From Verrucosispora sioxanthis (GTDB lineage Bacteria; Actinomycetota; Actinomycetes; Mycobacteriales; Micromonosporaceae), in the NCBI RefSeq assembly GCF_010560025.1, contig NZ_SAIY01000001.1, positions 372,001 through 436,000 on the forward strand: a stretch of DNA of 64,000 nucleotides. Direction: 5' to 3'. Shown here piece after piece: positions 47,061 to 56,364 of this stretch. Position 1 is the stretch's first letter, and each line of letters opens with the position of its first letter. The notes under the pieces are model-generated. The model was not told where the DNA came from. It did not search any database and saw only the letters and a list, made by a program, of their open reading frames with translations. Made by a program: the position numbers and the translations under genes.

Positions 47061-48035
47061 TCAGACGGCCGCCTTTCGCATGGCCCGACGGGCGTAGACG
47101 GCCACGGCGGCGATGATGATGGCCCCCCGGATGACCTGCTTGAAGAAGGCGTCCACCTCGAGCTGGTTGAAGATGGCGTCGATGCTGGCGAGCAGCAACA
47201 CGCCGCCGAGCGTGCCGACGACGCCGCCCTTGCCACCGGCGAGCGCGGTGCCACCGATCACCACGGCGGCGATCGACTCCAGGTCGTAGAGGCCCTCGGT
47301 GCCCACCCGTGGGGCACCCGAGCCGAGCCGACTGGCCAGGTAGATCCCGGCGAGTCCGGCGCAGAGTGAGCAGAGCACGTGGGCGGTGACCAGCACCCGG
47401 TCGTTGCGGACGCCGGAGAGTCGGGCGACCTCCGGATCACCGCCGACGGCGACCAGGTGGTGACCGAACCGGGTCCGTGCCAGGGCGAACCAGCACGCCC
47501 CGGTGACGGCGAGCAGCAGCAGGAAGGACAGCGGCACCGGGCCGATGCGCTGATAGCCCAGGCTCTGCACGAGCCCCGGCGAGGTGCTGCCGGCCGGACC
47601 GTCGTAGCCGTTGTCGAGATATCCCTTGAGCAGCAGCCCGACGCCGAGAGTCGCGATGAACGCGTTGATCCGCAGCCGGGTGACGAGCAGTCCGTTGAGC
47701 AGCCCGACCGCGGCGCTGACCGTGAGCGCCAGACCGACCGCGGGCAGCAGCGCACCGTCGCGGCCGTTCATCGTCTCGGCCGCGACGAGGGTGCTCAGGC
47801 TGATCACGTACGCCACCGAGAGGTCGAGCGAACCCCCGAGGATGACCAGGGTCTGCCCGACGGCGACGAGGCCCAGTCCGGCGGCGACGTGCAACAGGCT
47901 CACCGTCGTCGACTGGTTGAACAGCTGACCGCCGTCGATCATGACGACCAGCCAACCGACCGCCAGCGTGATGGCCAGCGCCACGAACACGCCTGGCACC
48001 GGCCGTCGGGTCGGCCGCAGCGACAGCACGCTCAC
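47061..48035 (-). CDS. Ribose-type ABC transporter permease 1
   Basis: 324 residues from GTG 48035. RbsC-like membrane protein: GGSLDLSVAYVISLSTLVAA near residue 68, a coupling segment LLVTRLRINAFIATLGVGLL and AVVIGGTALAGGKGGVVGTL near 265. It pairs with permease 2. It is separated from the ATPase gene by a 76-base GAGCG-rich insertion (48036-48111), although the rest of the operon is tightly packed. Confidence 0.92.
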   Translation of the reverse strand: MSVLSLRPTRRPVPGVFVALAITLAVGWLVVMIDGGQLFNQSTTVSLLHVAAGLGLVAVGQTLVILGGSLDLSVAYVISLSTLVAAETMNGRDGALLPAVGLALTVSAAVGLLNGLLVTRLRINAFIATLGVGLLLKGYLDNGYDGPAGSTSPGLVQSLGYQRIGPVPLSFLLLLAVTGACWFALARTRFGHHLVAVGGDPEVARLSGVRNDRVLVTAHVLCSLCAGLAGIYLASRLGSGAPRVGTEGLYDLESIAAVVIGGTALAGGKGGVVGTLGGVLLLASIDAIFNQLEVDAFFKQVIRGAIIIAAVAVYARRAMRKAAV

Positions 48036-48111
48036 GCCACCGCCTCGCTTCGCTCCACGGCGGCGCGAGACGCCACGCTGCTGAGCCTGATGGTTCGCTC
48101 GCTACGCTCGC
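48036..48111. repeat. GAGCG-rich intergenic repeat inside the ribose-type operon
   Basis: On the minus strand it reads GAGCGAGCGTAGCGAGCGAA followed downstream by GTGGAGCGAAGCGAGGCGG. The repeated GAGCG/AGCGA words are non-coding. Such elements appear familiar from Micromonospora intergenic regions, but I cannot check copy number here. Confidence 0.45.
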
Positions 48112-49620
48112 TCACGCCGCCGCCTCCCGTACCGTCCCGACCGCCAGGGCGAGGACGTCCTCCTCGGTGGCGCCGGCGGGTAGCTCACCGGCGACGCGGC
48201 CGTCGCGCATGACGAGCAGCCGGTCACTCATGCCGAGCAGCTCCGGCAGCTCGGAGGAGATCATCAGTACCGCCGCACCCGCGCGGGCGAGCCGACGGAC
48301 GAGATCGTGGATCGCCGACTTCGCGCCCACGTCGATGCCCCGGGTGGGTTCGTCGAAGAGCAGGATCAGCGGGTCGAGCGCGAGCCATCGGGCCAGCACC
48401 ACTTTCTGCTGGTTGCCGCCGGACAGGAACCGGATCTCCTGGTCGTCACCGGCGGCCCGGACCTCCACCGCGGCGAGCAGCTCGCGGACGCGTGCGGTGC
48501 GCGCGGCGCGGCCCGAGCGGGCCGGCACGACCGCCCGGCTCGCGAGCAGGGCGTTGTCGAGCACGGACTGCCGGCCGACGATGCCCTCGCCCTTGCGGTC
48601 CTCGGTGACGTACGCGAGGCCGGCCCGCGTCGCCGCGCGCGGTGAGCGCAGTCGGGTCGGCCGACCGTCGATCGTGACCACCCCGGAGGTGAACGGTTCC
48701 ACTCCGAACAGCGCGCGGGCCAGCGCCGATCGCCCGGAGCCCTGCAGGCCACCTATTCCCAGCACCTCACCGGCGCGCAGGTCCAGGTCGACGTCGCGCA
48801 GTTTCCGGTTGCCGCCGCCGCGCACGGTGAGCCGTACCGCGCCGATGTCCGCGGGAACGGCCCGGTCCGGGTAGTAGCTGGACAGTTCCCGACCGACCAT
48901 CTGGCGCACCACGTCCTCGGCAGTGGCGTCGGCGGTAGGCATCGTCCGCACCAGCCGCCCGTCCTTGAGGACCGTGATCCGGTCGGACAGGTCGAAGACC
49001 TCGGTCAACCGGTGCGAGACGTACAGCAGGCCGATGCCCTGCTGTTGCAGCCGTCGGACCAGGCCGTAGAGCAGTTCGACCTCGTGGTCGGCGAGCGCGG
49101 CGGTGGGCTCGTCCATGATGAGCAGGCGCGCGTCCAGCGCGAGCGCCTTGGCGATCTCCACCACCTGCTGCTGGGCGACCCCGAGGCGGCCCACCACGGC
49201 CTCGGCGGGCAGGTCCGTCTCCCCGATGGTGGCCAGCAGTTCCGCTGTGCGGCTGAGCATCTGTCGCCGGTCGACCAGGCCGCGCCGCTTCGGCTCATGG
49301 CCCAGGTACACGTTCTCCGCGACGGTGCGCTCCGGCAGGAGGTTGAACTCCTGGTGGATGATGCCGATGCCGGCCCGCTGCGCGTCCCGCGGGCCGCCGA
49401 AGACGCGCGGTTGCCCGGCGAACTCGATGGTGCCGGTATCCGGGGCGTACCCACCCGAGACGATCTTCATCAGGGTGGACTTGCCGGCGCCGTTCTCCCC
49501 CACCACGGCGTGCACCTCGCCCGGCGCCACGTCGAGGTCGACACCGTCGAGGACGCGTACCCCGAAGAAGGACTTGCCGATGCCCCGCAGGGTCAGCAGC
49601 GCCGGAGGTCGAGCCGACAT
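48112..49620 (-). CDS. Ribose-type ABC transporter ATP-binding protein (two ABC domains)
   Basis: 502 residues from ATG 49620 (GAGGA upstream). Two tandem ABC domains as in RbsA. Domain 1 has Walker A GENGAGKST, a signature region RLGVAQQQVVEIAKALA and Walker B LLIMDEPTAAL. Domain 2 has the usual degenerate Walker A GLQGSGRSAL, signature LSGGNQQKVVLARW and LLFDEPTRGIDVG. It energises the importer at the cytoplasmic face. It is the first gene of the operon; site B of the GntR-type motif lies 145 bases upstream. Confidence 0.93.
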   Translation of the reverse strand: MSARPPALLTLRGIGKSFFGVRVLDGVDLDVAPGEVHAVVGENGAGKSTLMKIVSGGYAPDTGTIEFAGQPRVFGGPRDAQRAGIGIIHQEFNLLPERTVAENVYLGHEPKRRGLVDRRQMLSRTAELLATIGETDLPAEAVVGRLGVAQQQVVEIAKALALDARLLIMDEPTAALADHEVELLYGLVRRLQQQGIGLLYVSHRLTEVFDLSDRITVLKDGRLVRTMPTADATAEDVVRQMVGRELSSYYPDRAVPADIGAVRLTVRGGGNRKLRDVDLDLRAGEVLGIGGLQGSGRSALARALFGVEPFTSGVVTIDGRPTRLRSPRAATRAGLAYVTEDRKGEGIVGRQSVLDNALLASRAVVPARSGRAARTARVRELLAAVEVRAAGDDQEIRFLSGGNQQKVVLARWLALDPLILLFDEPTRGIDVGAKSAIHDLVRRLARAGAAVLMISSELPELLGMSDRLLVMRDGRVAGELPAGATEEDVLALAVGTVREAAA

Positions 49621-49764
49621 CAAGAATCCTCACGGATAGTAATCGCCAAGGGCATCGGTGTGCCACCTCAGAATTCGCTCGGGACCGGCCGGTCACCTGG
49701 CTTTAGTTATCGGAAGCGAAGCTTCCTGTTGTCGTGCTCAAACTTTCGCTTGACATGACCGAAA

Positions 49765-49780
49765 CATCACACGTATGAAG
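49765..49780 (+). promoter_or_regulatory. GntR-type motif (site B) upstream of the ribose-type operon
   Basis: CATCACACGTATGAAG on the plus strand shares 13 of 16 positions with site A (43942-43957, minus strand) and the core CGTATGA with all three sites. It lies 145 bases upstream of the ATPase start. Confidence 0.55.
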
Positions 49781-49903
49781 ATAGATGCTCGGGGATGGGT
49801 ACGCAATCCCCGATCTTCCCGGACTCTCGACCGGGCCGGTAGCAGGCAACGACGCCGGGTCGGGTCCACTGGGGAACGCAGGTGCCGATGATCAGTCCCA
49901 TCC

Positions 49904-49919
49904 ATGTTGTCGTTAACAT
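49904..49919. promoter_or_regulatory. LacI-type operator-like dyad
   Basis: ATGTTGTCGTTAACAT differs at two positions from the symmetric ATGTTAACGTTAACAT form commonly bound by actinobacterial LacI-family sugar repressors, including a central CG. No LacI gene is in the window. It could serve either flanking transcription unit. Confidence 0.5.
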
Positions 49920-50145
49920 CAATATATGTCCATATCACCACTATTTAGGCTCCTTGCCATCACGGGGCCCGGAACCCACTCAGGCGTGACGCTGCGTTAC
50001 ATCCGGCACTGTCACGCCGGTGCGACGATCCGCGCGACGACAATCGCGCGTCCCGTCGTGGCACCAGGCACCACCCGACGTGCCATGGGAGGCGACCGGA
50101 CTCGTGGTCGCGCCCCCTGTTGCTCCGCCCCGACGAGGAGACGGC

Positions 50146-53100
50146 ATGCGTCGTAAGACAGCCATCATCGGACTGATCACCGGTCTGTTACTGGCGCTCG
50201 CGCTGGTCCAGCCGGCATCAGCGGCTCCGGAGTTCCGCGCCCTGTTGTTCACCAAGACCACCGGTTACCGGCACGACTCGATCCCGGCCGGGGTCTCGAT
50301 GTTCCAGCAGCAGGCCGCCTCCGACAATTTCGAGCTGGTACACAGTGAGGACTCCAGCGTCTTCACCGCAGCCAACCTGGCCACCTTCGATGTCCTGATC
50401 ATGTTCCAGACGTCCGGCATGGTGTGGACCTCCGCCAGCCAACGCCAAGCGGTGGAGGGCTACCTCGCCAGCGGCAAGGGCATCGTGGCCATCCACAACG
50501 CCACCGACATGGGCATCGAGAACGAGTACCCGTGGTGGGACCAGACCATCAACGCGGGTGCCCACATGCCGGAGCACTCCCCCGGCGTCCTGCCCGGCAC
50601 CGCCATCGTCGCCGACAAGAAGCACCCGTCGACGGCAAGCCTGCCGGATCGCTGGAACCGCAGCGAGGAGTGGTACAACTTCGACAAGAACCCGCGCGGT
50701 GAGGTGCACGTCCTGGTCACCGCCGACGAGCGCACGTACAACCCGGGCCCGCGCGCGATGGGCTCCGATCACCCGATCTCCTGGTGCCGTAACACCGGCG
50801 GCGGCCGGGTCTGGGCCACCGCGATGGGTCACGCCGCGGCCTCCTACAGCGAGACCCACTTCCGCAACCACGTCCTCGGCGGGGTGAAGTGGGCCGCCGG
50901 CAACGAGCCGGGCGACTGTGGCGGCACCGTCTGGGGCAACTTCGAGAAGCGGACCCTCGACAGCAACACCGTCGACCCGATGGCGCTGGCCGTGGCACCC
51001 GACGGCCGGGTGCTCTACGTCCAGCGTGACGGCCAGGTCAAGATCTTCAAGCCGAGCACCAACAGCACGGTGACCGCCGGCACGCTCAGCGTCTACACCG
51101 GAGGTGAGGACGGACTGACCGGGCTGGCTCTCGACCCGAACTTCGCCAGCAACGGGTACGTGTACCTGTACCACGCACCGGCCAGCAGCTCCACCGACGT
51201 CAACCGGGTCTCCCGCTACACGCTCAACGGCGACACGTTGAACATGTCCAGCGGGGTGACGATCATCGACATCCCCGCCTACCGGGACCGGACGTACCCC
51301 GAGCCCGGGCACACCGGCGGGTACATCGCCTTCGGGCCCGACGGCAACCTGTACATCGGCACCGGTGACGACGTCGCACCGAACCTCGACCCGAACTGGC
51401 AGGGCTACGCCCCGCTGGACTGGCGCCCGGGCAAGCACATGCTCGACTCCGCCCGTACCGCCGGCAACACCAACGACCTGCGCGGCAAACTGCTGCGCAT
51501 CCGCCCCTCCGCCAGCGGCGGCTACACCGTGCCGTCGGGCAACCTCTACCCGCAGGGGACGGCGCAGACCCGGCCCGAGATCTACGCGATGGGCTTCCGC
51601 AACCCGTTCCGCTTCTCGATCGACCCGGCCAACGGCTGGGTCTACCTGGCCGACTACGGACCGGACCGGAACCCGCCGACCACCAACCGGGGGCCCGAGG
51701 GCCTCGTCGAACTCAATGTGATCAAGGCGCCGGGCAACTACGGCTGGCCGTTCTGCCACGGCGACAACCAGCCGTACGCGCCGTACAACCCGGACACCGG
51801 CCAGGTCGGTGCCAAGTTCAACTGCGCCGCGCCGGTGAACAACTCGCCGAACAACACCGGCCTGACCAACCTCCGGCCGGTCGTCGCACCCAACATGTGG
51901 TACGGCTACGGCGCCTCGCAGAACTTCCCGGAGGTGGGCACGGGTGGCTCGGCACCGATGGGCGGACCGGTCTACCGTTACGACCCGGAGAACCCGTCTG
52001 CGACGAAGTTCCCGCCGTACTACGACGGCGTGCACTTCTTCTACGAGTGGTCGCGTGACTACATCAAGGAGATGCACTTCGACTCGGCGTCGGCGGTCAC
52101 CCGGACCAACCCGTTCCTGCCCGCCACCCGGTTCAACAGCCCGATGGACCTCGAGTTCGGCCCGGACGGCTCGCTCTACCTGCTGGAGTGGGGCACCAAC
52201 TTCGGTGGCGGCAACAGCGACTCCGGTCTCTACCGGATCGACTACGTCCAGGGTGGCCGGTCACCGATCGCCAAGGCCAGCGGTACGCCGACCAGTGGCA
52301 ACGCCCCGTTGACCGTGCAGTTCTCCAGCGCCGGGTCGGCCGATCCCGACCCCGGTGACACGATCAGCTACCAGTGGACGTTCGGCGACGGCACCACCTC
52401 CACGGCGGCCAACCCGTCGAAGGTCTACACCAGCAACGGCAACTACACGGCGCAGTTGAAGGTCACCGACAGCTCGGGCAAGACCGCCTTCGCCAACGTG
52501 CCGATCACCGTCGGCAACACCGCTCCGGTGGTCACCATCACCACGCCGGCCAACGGTGGCATGCTCGCCTTCGGCGACCGGGTGTCGTACCAGATCACCG
52601 TCACCGACCCGGGCGGCGCGGCGATCGACTGCAGCAAGGTCTTCCTCAACCCGGCGCTCGGGCACGACGACCACGCGCACGAGACCACCGACTACGCCGG
52701 CTGTTCCGGGAGCATCCCCACCGACCTGCTCGGCGGGCACCCGGACGGCGCCAACCTGTTCTACGTGCTCAACGCGCGGTACACCGACAACGGTGGGGCG
52801 GGCGGCGCGGCCCCGCTCACCGGCCGCGCCCAGGTGATCCTCCAGCCCAAGCACAAGCAGGCCGAGTACCACAGCAGCCAGTCCGGCACCCGGATCATCG
52901 ACCAGGCCGGCGCGGAGAGCGGCAAGCGCATCGGGGACATCTCCAACAACGACTGGGTGGCGTTCACCCCGATGAGCCTGTCCGGCATCAACACCGTCAG
53001 CTACCGGCTGTCGTCGCCCTCCGGCGGCGGATCGATCGAGTTGCGGGCCGGGTCGCCGACCGGCACGCTGCTGGCCACCACTCCGGTGCCGAGCACCGGC

Positions 53101-53694
53101 GGCTGGGACAACTACCAGTCCACACCGCCGGTGAACGTCACCCCCCTCGCCGGCACCCACACCCTGTACCTGGTGTTCAAGGGCAGCTCCAACAACTGGT
53201 TCGACCTCGACTCGCACACCTTCGGTGGTCCGGGAGTGGGCGTCGGTGACACCGGCGGCGGGATTGCCGGCCGCACGTGGACGCTCACCGCCCAACACAG
53301 CAACAAGCTGATGGACGTCAGCGGCGTCTCCACCGCCGACGGCGCGCAGATCCACCAGTGGGCGTCCACCGGGGGCAACAACCAGAAGTGGCAGGCGGTC
53401 GACGCCGGCGGCGGCGCCGTCTATCTCCGGGCCGTGCACAGCAACAAGTGCGCGGAGATCATTGGTGGCTCCACCACCCCCGGCGCCTTCCTCCAGCAGG
53501 CCACCTGCAACAACGGCAACCAACAGAAGTTCACCGTCACCTCCACCGGCACCACCGGGGTCTACACGGTGAAGAGTGTGCCGAGCGGGCTCTGCATCGA
53601 CGTCAACGGCGGCGCCACCACCGACGGCGCCCGCCTGTTGCAGTGGACCTGCCACAGCGGCACCAACCAGCAGTGGCGGTTCAGCCTGGCCTGA
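50146..53694 (+). CDS. Secreted ThuA - PQQ-type sugar dehydrogenase - PKD - CBM6-like - RICIN protein
   Basis: 1182 residues from ATG 50146 (GAGGAG upstream). The signal peptide ends near ASA-26. Residues about 30-260 are a ThuA/trehalose-utilisation domain (RALLFTKTTGYRHDSIPAGV). About 260-700 are a soluble glucose/sorbosone-dehydrogenase-like beta-propeller (GLTGLALDPNFASNGYVYLY, RNPFRFSIDPANGWVYLADY). About 706-790 are a PKD domain (YQWTFGDGTTSTAANPSKVY). About 900-1028 are a CBM6-like module, and 1040-1182 a RICIN lectin (NQKW, QQKF, NQQW). It likely binds polysaccharide and oxidises or senses sugar outside the cell; the catalysis is unproven. A long terminator follows. Confidence 0.9.
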   Translation: MRRKTAIIGLITGLLLALALVQPASAAPEFRALLFTKTTGYRHDSIPAGVSMFQQQAASDNFELVHSEDSSVFTAANLATFDVLIMFQTSGMVWTSASQRQAVEGYLASGKGIVAIHNATDMGIENEYPWWDQTINAGAHMPEHSPGVLPGTAIVADKKHPSTASLPDRWNRSEEWYNFDKNPRGEVHVLVTADERTYNPGPRAMGSDHPISWCRNTGGGRVWATAMGHAAASYSETHFRNHVLGGVKWAAGNEPGDCGGTVWGNFEKRTLDSNTVDPMALAVAPDGRVLYVQRDGQVKIFKPSTNSTVTAGTLSVYTGGEDGLTGLALDPNFASNGYVYLYHAPASSSTDVNRVSRYTLNGDTLNMSSGVTIIDIPAYRDRTYPEPGHTGGYIAFGPDGNLYIGTGDDVAPNLDPNWQGYAPLDWRPGKHMLDSARTAGNTNDLRGKLLRIRPSASGGYTVPSGNLYPQGTAQTRPEIYAMGFRNPFRFSIDPANGWVYLADYGPDRNPPTTNRGPEGLVELNVIKAPGNYGWPFCHGDNQPYAPYNPDTGQVGAKFNCAAPVNNSPNNTGLTNLRPVVAPNMWYGYGASQNFPEVGTGGSAPMGGPVYRYDPENPSATKFPPYYDGVHFFYEWSRDYIKEMHFDSASAVTRTNPFLPATRFNSPMDLEFGPDGSLYLLEWGTNFGGGNSDSGLYRIDYVQGGRSPIAKASGTPTSGNAPLTVQFSSAGSADPDPGDTISYQWTFGDGTTSTAANPSKVYTSNGNYTAQLKVTDSSGKTAFANVPITVGNTAPVVTITTPANGGMLAFGDRVSYQITVTDPGGAAIDCSKVFLNPALGHDDHAHETTDYAGCSGSIPTDLLGGHPDGANLFYVLNARYTDNGGAGGAAPLTGRAQVILQPKHKQAEYHSSQSGTRIIDQAGAESGKRIGDISNNDWVAFTPMSLSGINTVSYRLSSPSGGGSIELRAGSPTGTLLATTPVPSTGGWDNYQSTPPVNVTPLAGTHTLYLVFKGSSNNWFDLDSHTFGGPGVGVGDTGGGIAGRTWTLTAQHSNKLMDVSGVSTADGAQIHQWASTGGNNQKWQAVDAGGGAVYLRAVHSNKCAEIIGGSTTPGAFLQQATCNNGNQQKFTVTSTGTTGVYTVKSVPSGLCIDVNGGATTDGARLLQWTCHSGTNQQWRFSLA

Positions 53695-53710
53695 CACTCG
53701 CGACCATCGG

Positions 53711-53748
53711 CGACGTCCCTGGTCCGCTCCGGCGGACCAGGGACGTCG
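53711..53748. terminator. Strong bidirectional hairpin terminator
   Basis: A perfect 17-bp stem (53711-53727 with 53732-53748) and a 4-base loop TCCG separate two convergent units, the five-module secreted protein and the catabolic operon. Confidence 0.85.
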
Positions 53749-53756
53749 GTCAGAGG

Positions 53757-54734
53757 TCAGATCGAGGCGAGCAGCCCGGCGCTGGCCAACGACTGCCACA
53801 GCTCGTCGGGCACCACCGCCGCCGAGCGCCGCACGGTCTGCGCCATCTGCGTGCCGTTGCGGACACCGACCACGGTCGAGACCACGGCCGGGTGCCGGCG
53901 GACGAAGGCCAGCGCCGCCTGCGGCAGAGTGACACCGTGCGCGTCGCAGACCTCGGCGATCCGGCGGGCCCGCTCGATCAGCTCCGACGGCGCCTGCTGG
54001 TAGTTGTAGAACGCGTCGGCGGACGGGTGGTCCCGGGACAGCAGCCCCGAGTTGTAGACGCCGGCGATCACCACGCCGACTCCCCGGCTCTGCGCGAGCG
54101 GCAACAGGTCGTCGGCCGCGCCCTGTTCGAGCAGGGTGTACCGGCCGGCGCACATCATCACGTCCACGTCGGTCTCCCGGACGAACCGGGCGAGCATCGC
54201 CGACTGGTTCATGCCGGCCCCGATCGCACCCACCACGCCCTGTTCGCGCAGCTCGACCAGGGCGGGCACGGCCTCGGCGGCGGCCTGCTCCCAGTGGTCG
54301 TCAGGATCGTGCAGGTAGACGATGTCGATCCGATCCAGGCCGGTGCGCTCCAGGCTGGCCTCGATGCACCGGCGTACCCCGTCCCGGCTGAAGTCCCACA
54401 CCCGGCGATGGCTCGCGGGCACGTCGAAGCCCTCGGGGTCGCGCTGGTGCGCGTTCTGCGGCGACGGCTCCAGCAGCCGGCCCACCTTCGTCGACACCAC
54501 GTACTCGTCGCGTGGTCGGTGCCGCAACGCGCCGCCCAGGCGACGCTCGGACAGCCCGAGGCCGTAGTGCGGCGCGGTGTCGAAGTACCGCACGCCCGCC
54601 GCCCAGGCGGTGTCGACCGCGGCGGCGAACTCCTCGTCCGTGGTCGCCCGGTACAGGTTGCCGCCCTGCGCCGCACCGAAGCCCAGCTCGGTGAGGCCGA
54701 TCGCCGGCCGGCGCGGCAGCGCGTGCGTCCTCAT
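53757..54734 (-). CDS. Aldo/keto reductase (D-threo-aldose 1-dehydrogenase / L-fucose dehydrogenase-like)
   Basis: 325 residues from ATG 54734, overlapping the lactonase stop by 4 bases. AKR signature residues are visible: FDTAPHYGLGLSERRLG contains the Asp and catalytic Tyr, STKVGRLLEP the Lys, and IDIVYLHDPDD the His. The family pattern with HQRDPEGFDVPASHRRVWDF matches enzymes that oxidise L-fucose and related aldoses at C1 to the lactone using NAD(P)+. It is the last gene of the operon and supplies the lactone for the preceding lactonase. Exact sugar specificity is inferred from context. Confidence 0.87.
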   Translation of the reverse strand: MRTHALPRRPAIGLTELGFGAAQGGNLYRATTDEEFAAAVDTAWAAGVRYFDTAPHYGLGLSERRLGGALRHRPRDEYVVSTKVGRLLEPSPQNAHQRDPEGFDVPASHRRVWDFSRDGVRRCIEASLERTGLDRIDIVYLHDPDDHWEQAAAEAVPALVELREQGVVGAIGAGMNQSAMLARFVRETDVDVMMCAGRYTLLEQGAADDLLPLAQSRGVGVVIAGVYNSGLLSRDHPSADAFYNYQQAPSELIERARRIAEVCDAHGVTLPQAALAFVRRHPAVVSTVVGVRNGTQMAQTVRRSAAVVPDELWQSLASAGLLASI

Positions 54735-55606
54735 GACGCTGCCAACCGGTAGCAGCGCCGGGCGGTGCCGGCCCAGAACGCCGCGCGGTCGGTCGGGTCG
54801 AGGTCGCCCAGCAACTCCGTCACCGCCGCCACCCAGCGGGCGTACGAGGTGGCGAGCAGGGACACCGGCCAGTCCGAGCCGAACATCAGTCGCCGCGGCC
54901 CGAACGCGTCGAGTGCGTGGTCGACGGCGGGTCGGAGATCGGCCACCGCCCAGGGTGACCGGGGCACCTCGGTCGTCAGGCCGGACACCTTGGCCGTCGT
55001 GTTGGGCGCTTCGGCGAGAACCCGTAGGTCTCGCTTCCAGTTGTCGAACTCCGGGGTGCCCAGCGCGGGCTTGCCGAGGTGGTCCAGGACGAAGCGCACG
55101 TCGGGCAGGTCGTGCGCCAACCGGGCGGCCATGGGCAACTGGTGTTGTCGGACCAGCAGGTCGAAGACCAGGCCGGCGGCACCGACCGCGGCGATGCCCC
55201 GGCGGACGTCCGGTCGGTCCAGGTAGGCCGGGTCGGTCTCGCTCTGCACGAGGTGACGGATGCCGACCAGGTGCCGCCCGCCGGGGGCAGCGCGCAGCCG
55301 GTCGAGGCGATCGGCGACGTCGTCGGCCGTCAGGTCGACCCAGCCGACGACGCCGCCGACCAGGACGTCGTCGGCCGCGACGCGGAGCAGGTCCACGGTC
55401 TCCCGCGCCGAGGCGATGGACTGCACGACGACCGTGGCGGTGACGCCCGCCGACCGGGCCAACGGGGCCAGGTCGGCCAGTTCGAAGTCGGCGTCGATGG
55501 CCGCCATGGTCACCGGGTCGATCCACGGCTGGGGATGCCGGGCCCGGACCCACAGGTGGTGGTGGGCGTCGACGATGCCGCCCGCGCCCGGAGCTTCGTC
55601 GGTCAT
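54731..55606 (-). CDS. Amidohydrolase-family lactonase (COG3618, L-fuconolactonase-like)
   Basis: 291 residues from ATG 55606, overlapping both neighbours (ATGA on each side). A TIM-barrel amidohydrolase: VDAHHHLWV near residue 12 holds the HxH metal motif, FVLDHLGKP a conserved His, and LMFGSDWPVS the catalytic Asp. COG3618 members hydrolyse sugar lactones such as L-fuconolactone, L-rhamnonolactone or galactarolactone. It would convert the lactone made by the aldo/keto reductase or the alcohol dehydrogenase to the aldonate. Confidence 0.88.
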   Translation of the reverse strand: MTDEAPGAGGIVDAHHHLWVRARHPQPWIDPVTMAAIDADFELADLAPLARSAGVTATVVVQSIASARETVDLLRVAADDVLVGGVVGWVDLTADDVADRLDRLRAAPGGRHLVGIRHLVQSETDPAYLDRPDVRRGIAAVGAAGLVFDLLVRQHQLPMAARLAHDLPDVRFVLDHLGKPALGTPEFDNWKRDLRVLAEAPNTTAKVSGLTTEVPRSPWAVADLRPAVDHALDAFGPRRLMFGSDWPVSLLATSYARWVAAVTELLGDLDPTDRAAFWAGTARRCYRLAAS

Positions 55607-56364
55607 CGGCCCAACCACCCTCCGTCGACCGGCAGCACGATCCCGTTGACGTAGTCGGAGGCCGCCGACGCCAGGAACACGGTGGCGCCACCGAGGTCGT
55701 CGGCGGCACCCCACCTGCCGGCCGGAATCCGGGCGAGGATCGCCCGGTCGCGCTCGGGATCCTCACGCAGGGCCCGGGTGTTGTCGGTGGCGATGTAACC
55801 GGGGGCGATGGCATTCACGTTCACCCCGTGCGCCGCCCACTCGTTGGCCAGGGCCTTGGTGAGACCGGCCACGCCCGACTTCGACGCGGCGTACCCGGGC
55901 ACCGTGATGCCGCCCTGGAAGCTGAGCAGCGACGCGGTGAAGATGATTTTCCCGTGGCCGCGCTGCACCATCGTCCGACCGATCTCCCGACTCAGCACGA
56001 ACTGGCTGTTCAGGTTCACCTCGATGACATGGTCCCAGAGTTCGTCGGGATGGTCGACGGCCGGGGCGCGGGCGATCGTGCCGCCGTTGTTGACCAGGAT
56101 GTCGATCGGTTCGAGCGCGATCAGTTCGTCGGCCAGCCGGCGTACCGCCGCCCGGTCGGCGAGATCGGCGCGCAGCGCGGTGAACCGTCGCCCGGTGGCC
56201 CGCACCCGGCGCGCCACCTCGCTCTCCTCCGGTTCCAGGTGCGCGGAGACACCGACGACGTCGGCACCGGCCGCGGCGAGGGCCTCGGCCATGGCCAGGC
56301 CGATGCCCCGCCGGGCCCCGGTGACCACGGCGGTCCGTCCGGACAGGTCGAACGGGTTCGTCAC
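55603..56364 (-). CDS. KduD-like SDR (2-keto-3-deoxy-aldonate dehydrogenase)
   Basis: 253 residues from GTG 56364, overlapping the alcohol dehydrogenase stop (GTGA). SDR motifs are TGARRGIG near residue 15, NNGGTIARAPA, a catalytic Ser in TASLLSFQGG, and YAASKSGVAG with Tyr and Lys. SLLSFQGGITVPGYAASKSG and NAIAPGYIATDNTRALRED are almost those of KduD, which oxidises 2-keto-3-deoxygluconate; paralogues oxidise 2-keto-3-deoxy-L-fuconate in non-phosphorylative pathways. Given its neighbours it likely works after the dehydratase. Confidence 0.87.
   Translation of the reverse strand: MTNPFDLSGRTAVVTGARRGIGLAMAEALAAAGADVVGVSAHLEPEESEVARRVRATGRRFTALRADLADRAAVRRLADELIALEPIDILVNNGGTIARAPAVDHPDELWDHVIEVNLNSQFVLSREIGRTMVQRGHGKIIFTASLLSFQGGITVPGYAASKSGVAGLTKALANEWAAHGVNVNAIAPGYIATDNTRALREDPERDRAILARIPAGRWGAADDLGGATVFLASAASDYVNGIVLPVDGGWLGR

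Larger units (their letters stand above)
49621..50145. other. 525-base divergent regulatory region
   Basis: It separates the ribose-type operon (minus) from the ThuA-type secreted protein (plus). It holds GGAAGC-GAA-GCTTCC (49712-49726), site B of the GntR-type motif (49765-49780), a LacI-like dyad (49904-49919) and an 8-bp inverted pair GGCGTGAC/GTCACGCC (49983-49990 and 50011-50018). No open frame looks coding. TTGACA at 49750 lacks a good -10 partner. The stretch around 49915-49950 is unusually AT-rich for this DNA. Confidence 0.55.

Noticed and set aside
49750..49779. TTGACA followed by TATGAA on the plus strand as a promoter
   Set aside because: The -10 is weak and it would leave a leader of about 370 bases; a site-B operator for the minus operon explains the sequence better.
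50218..52077. 619-codon minus-strand frame
   Set aside because: Shadow of the ThuA/propeller gene.
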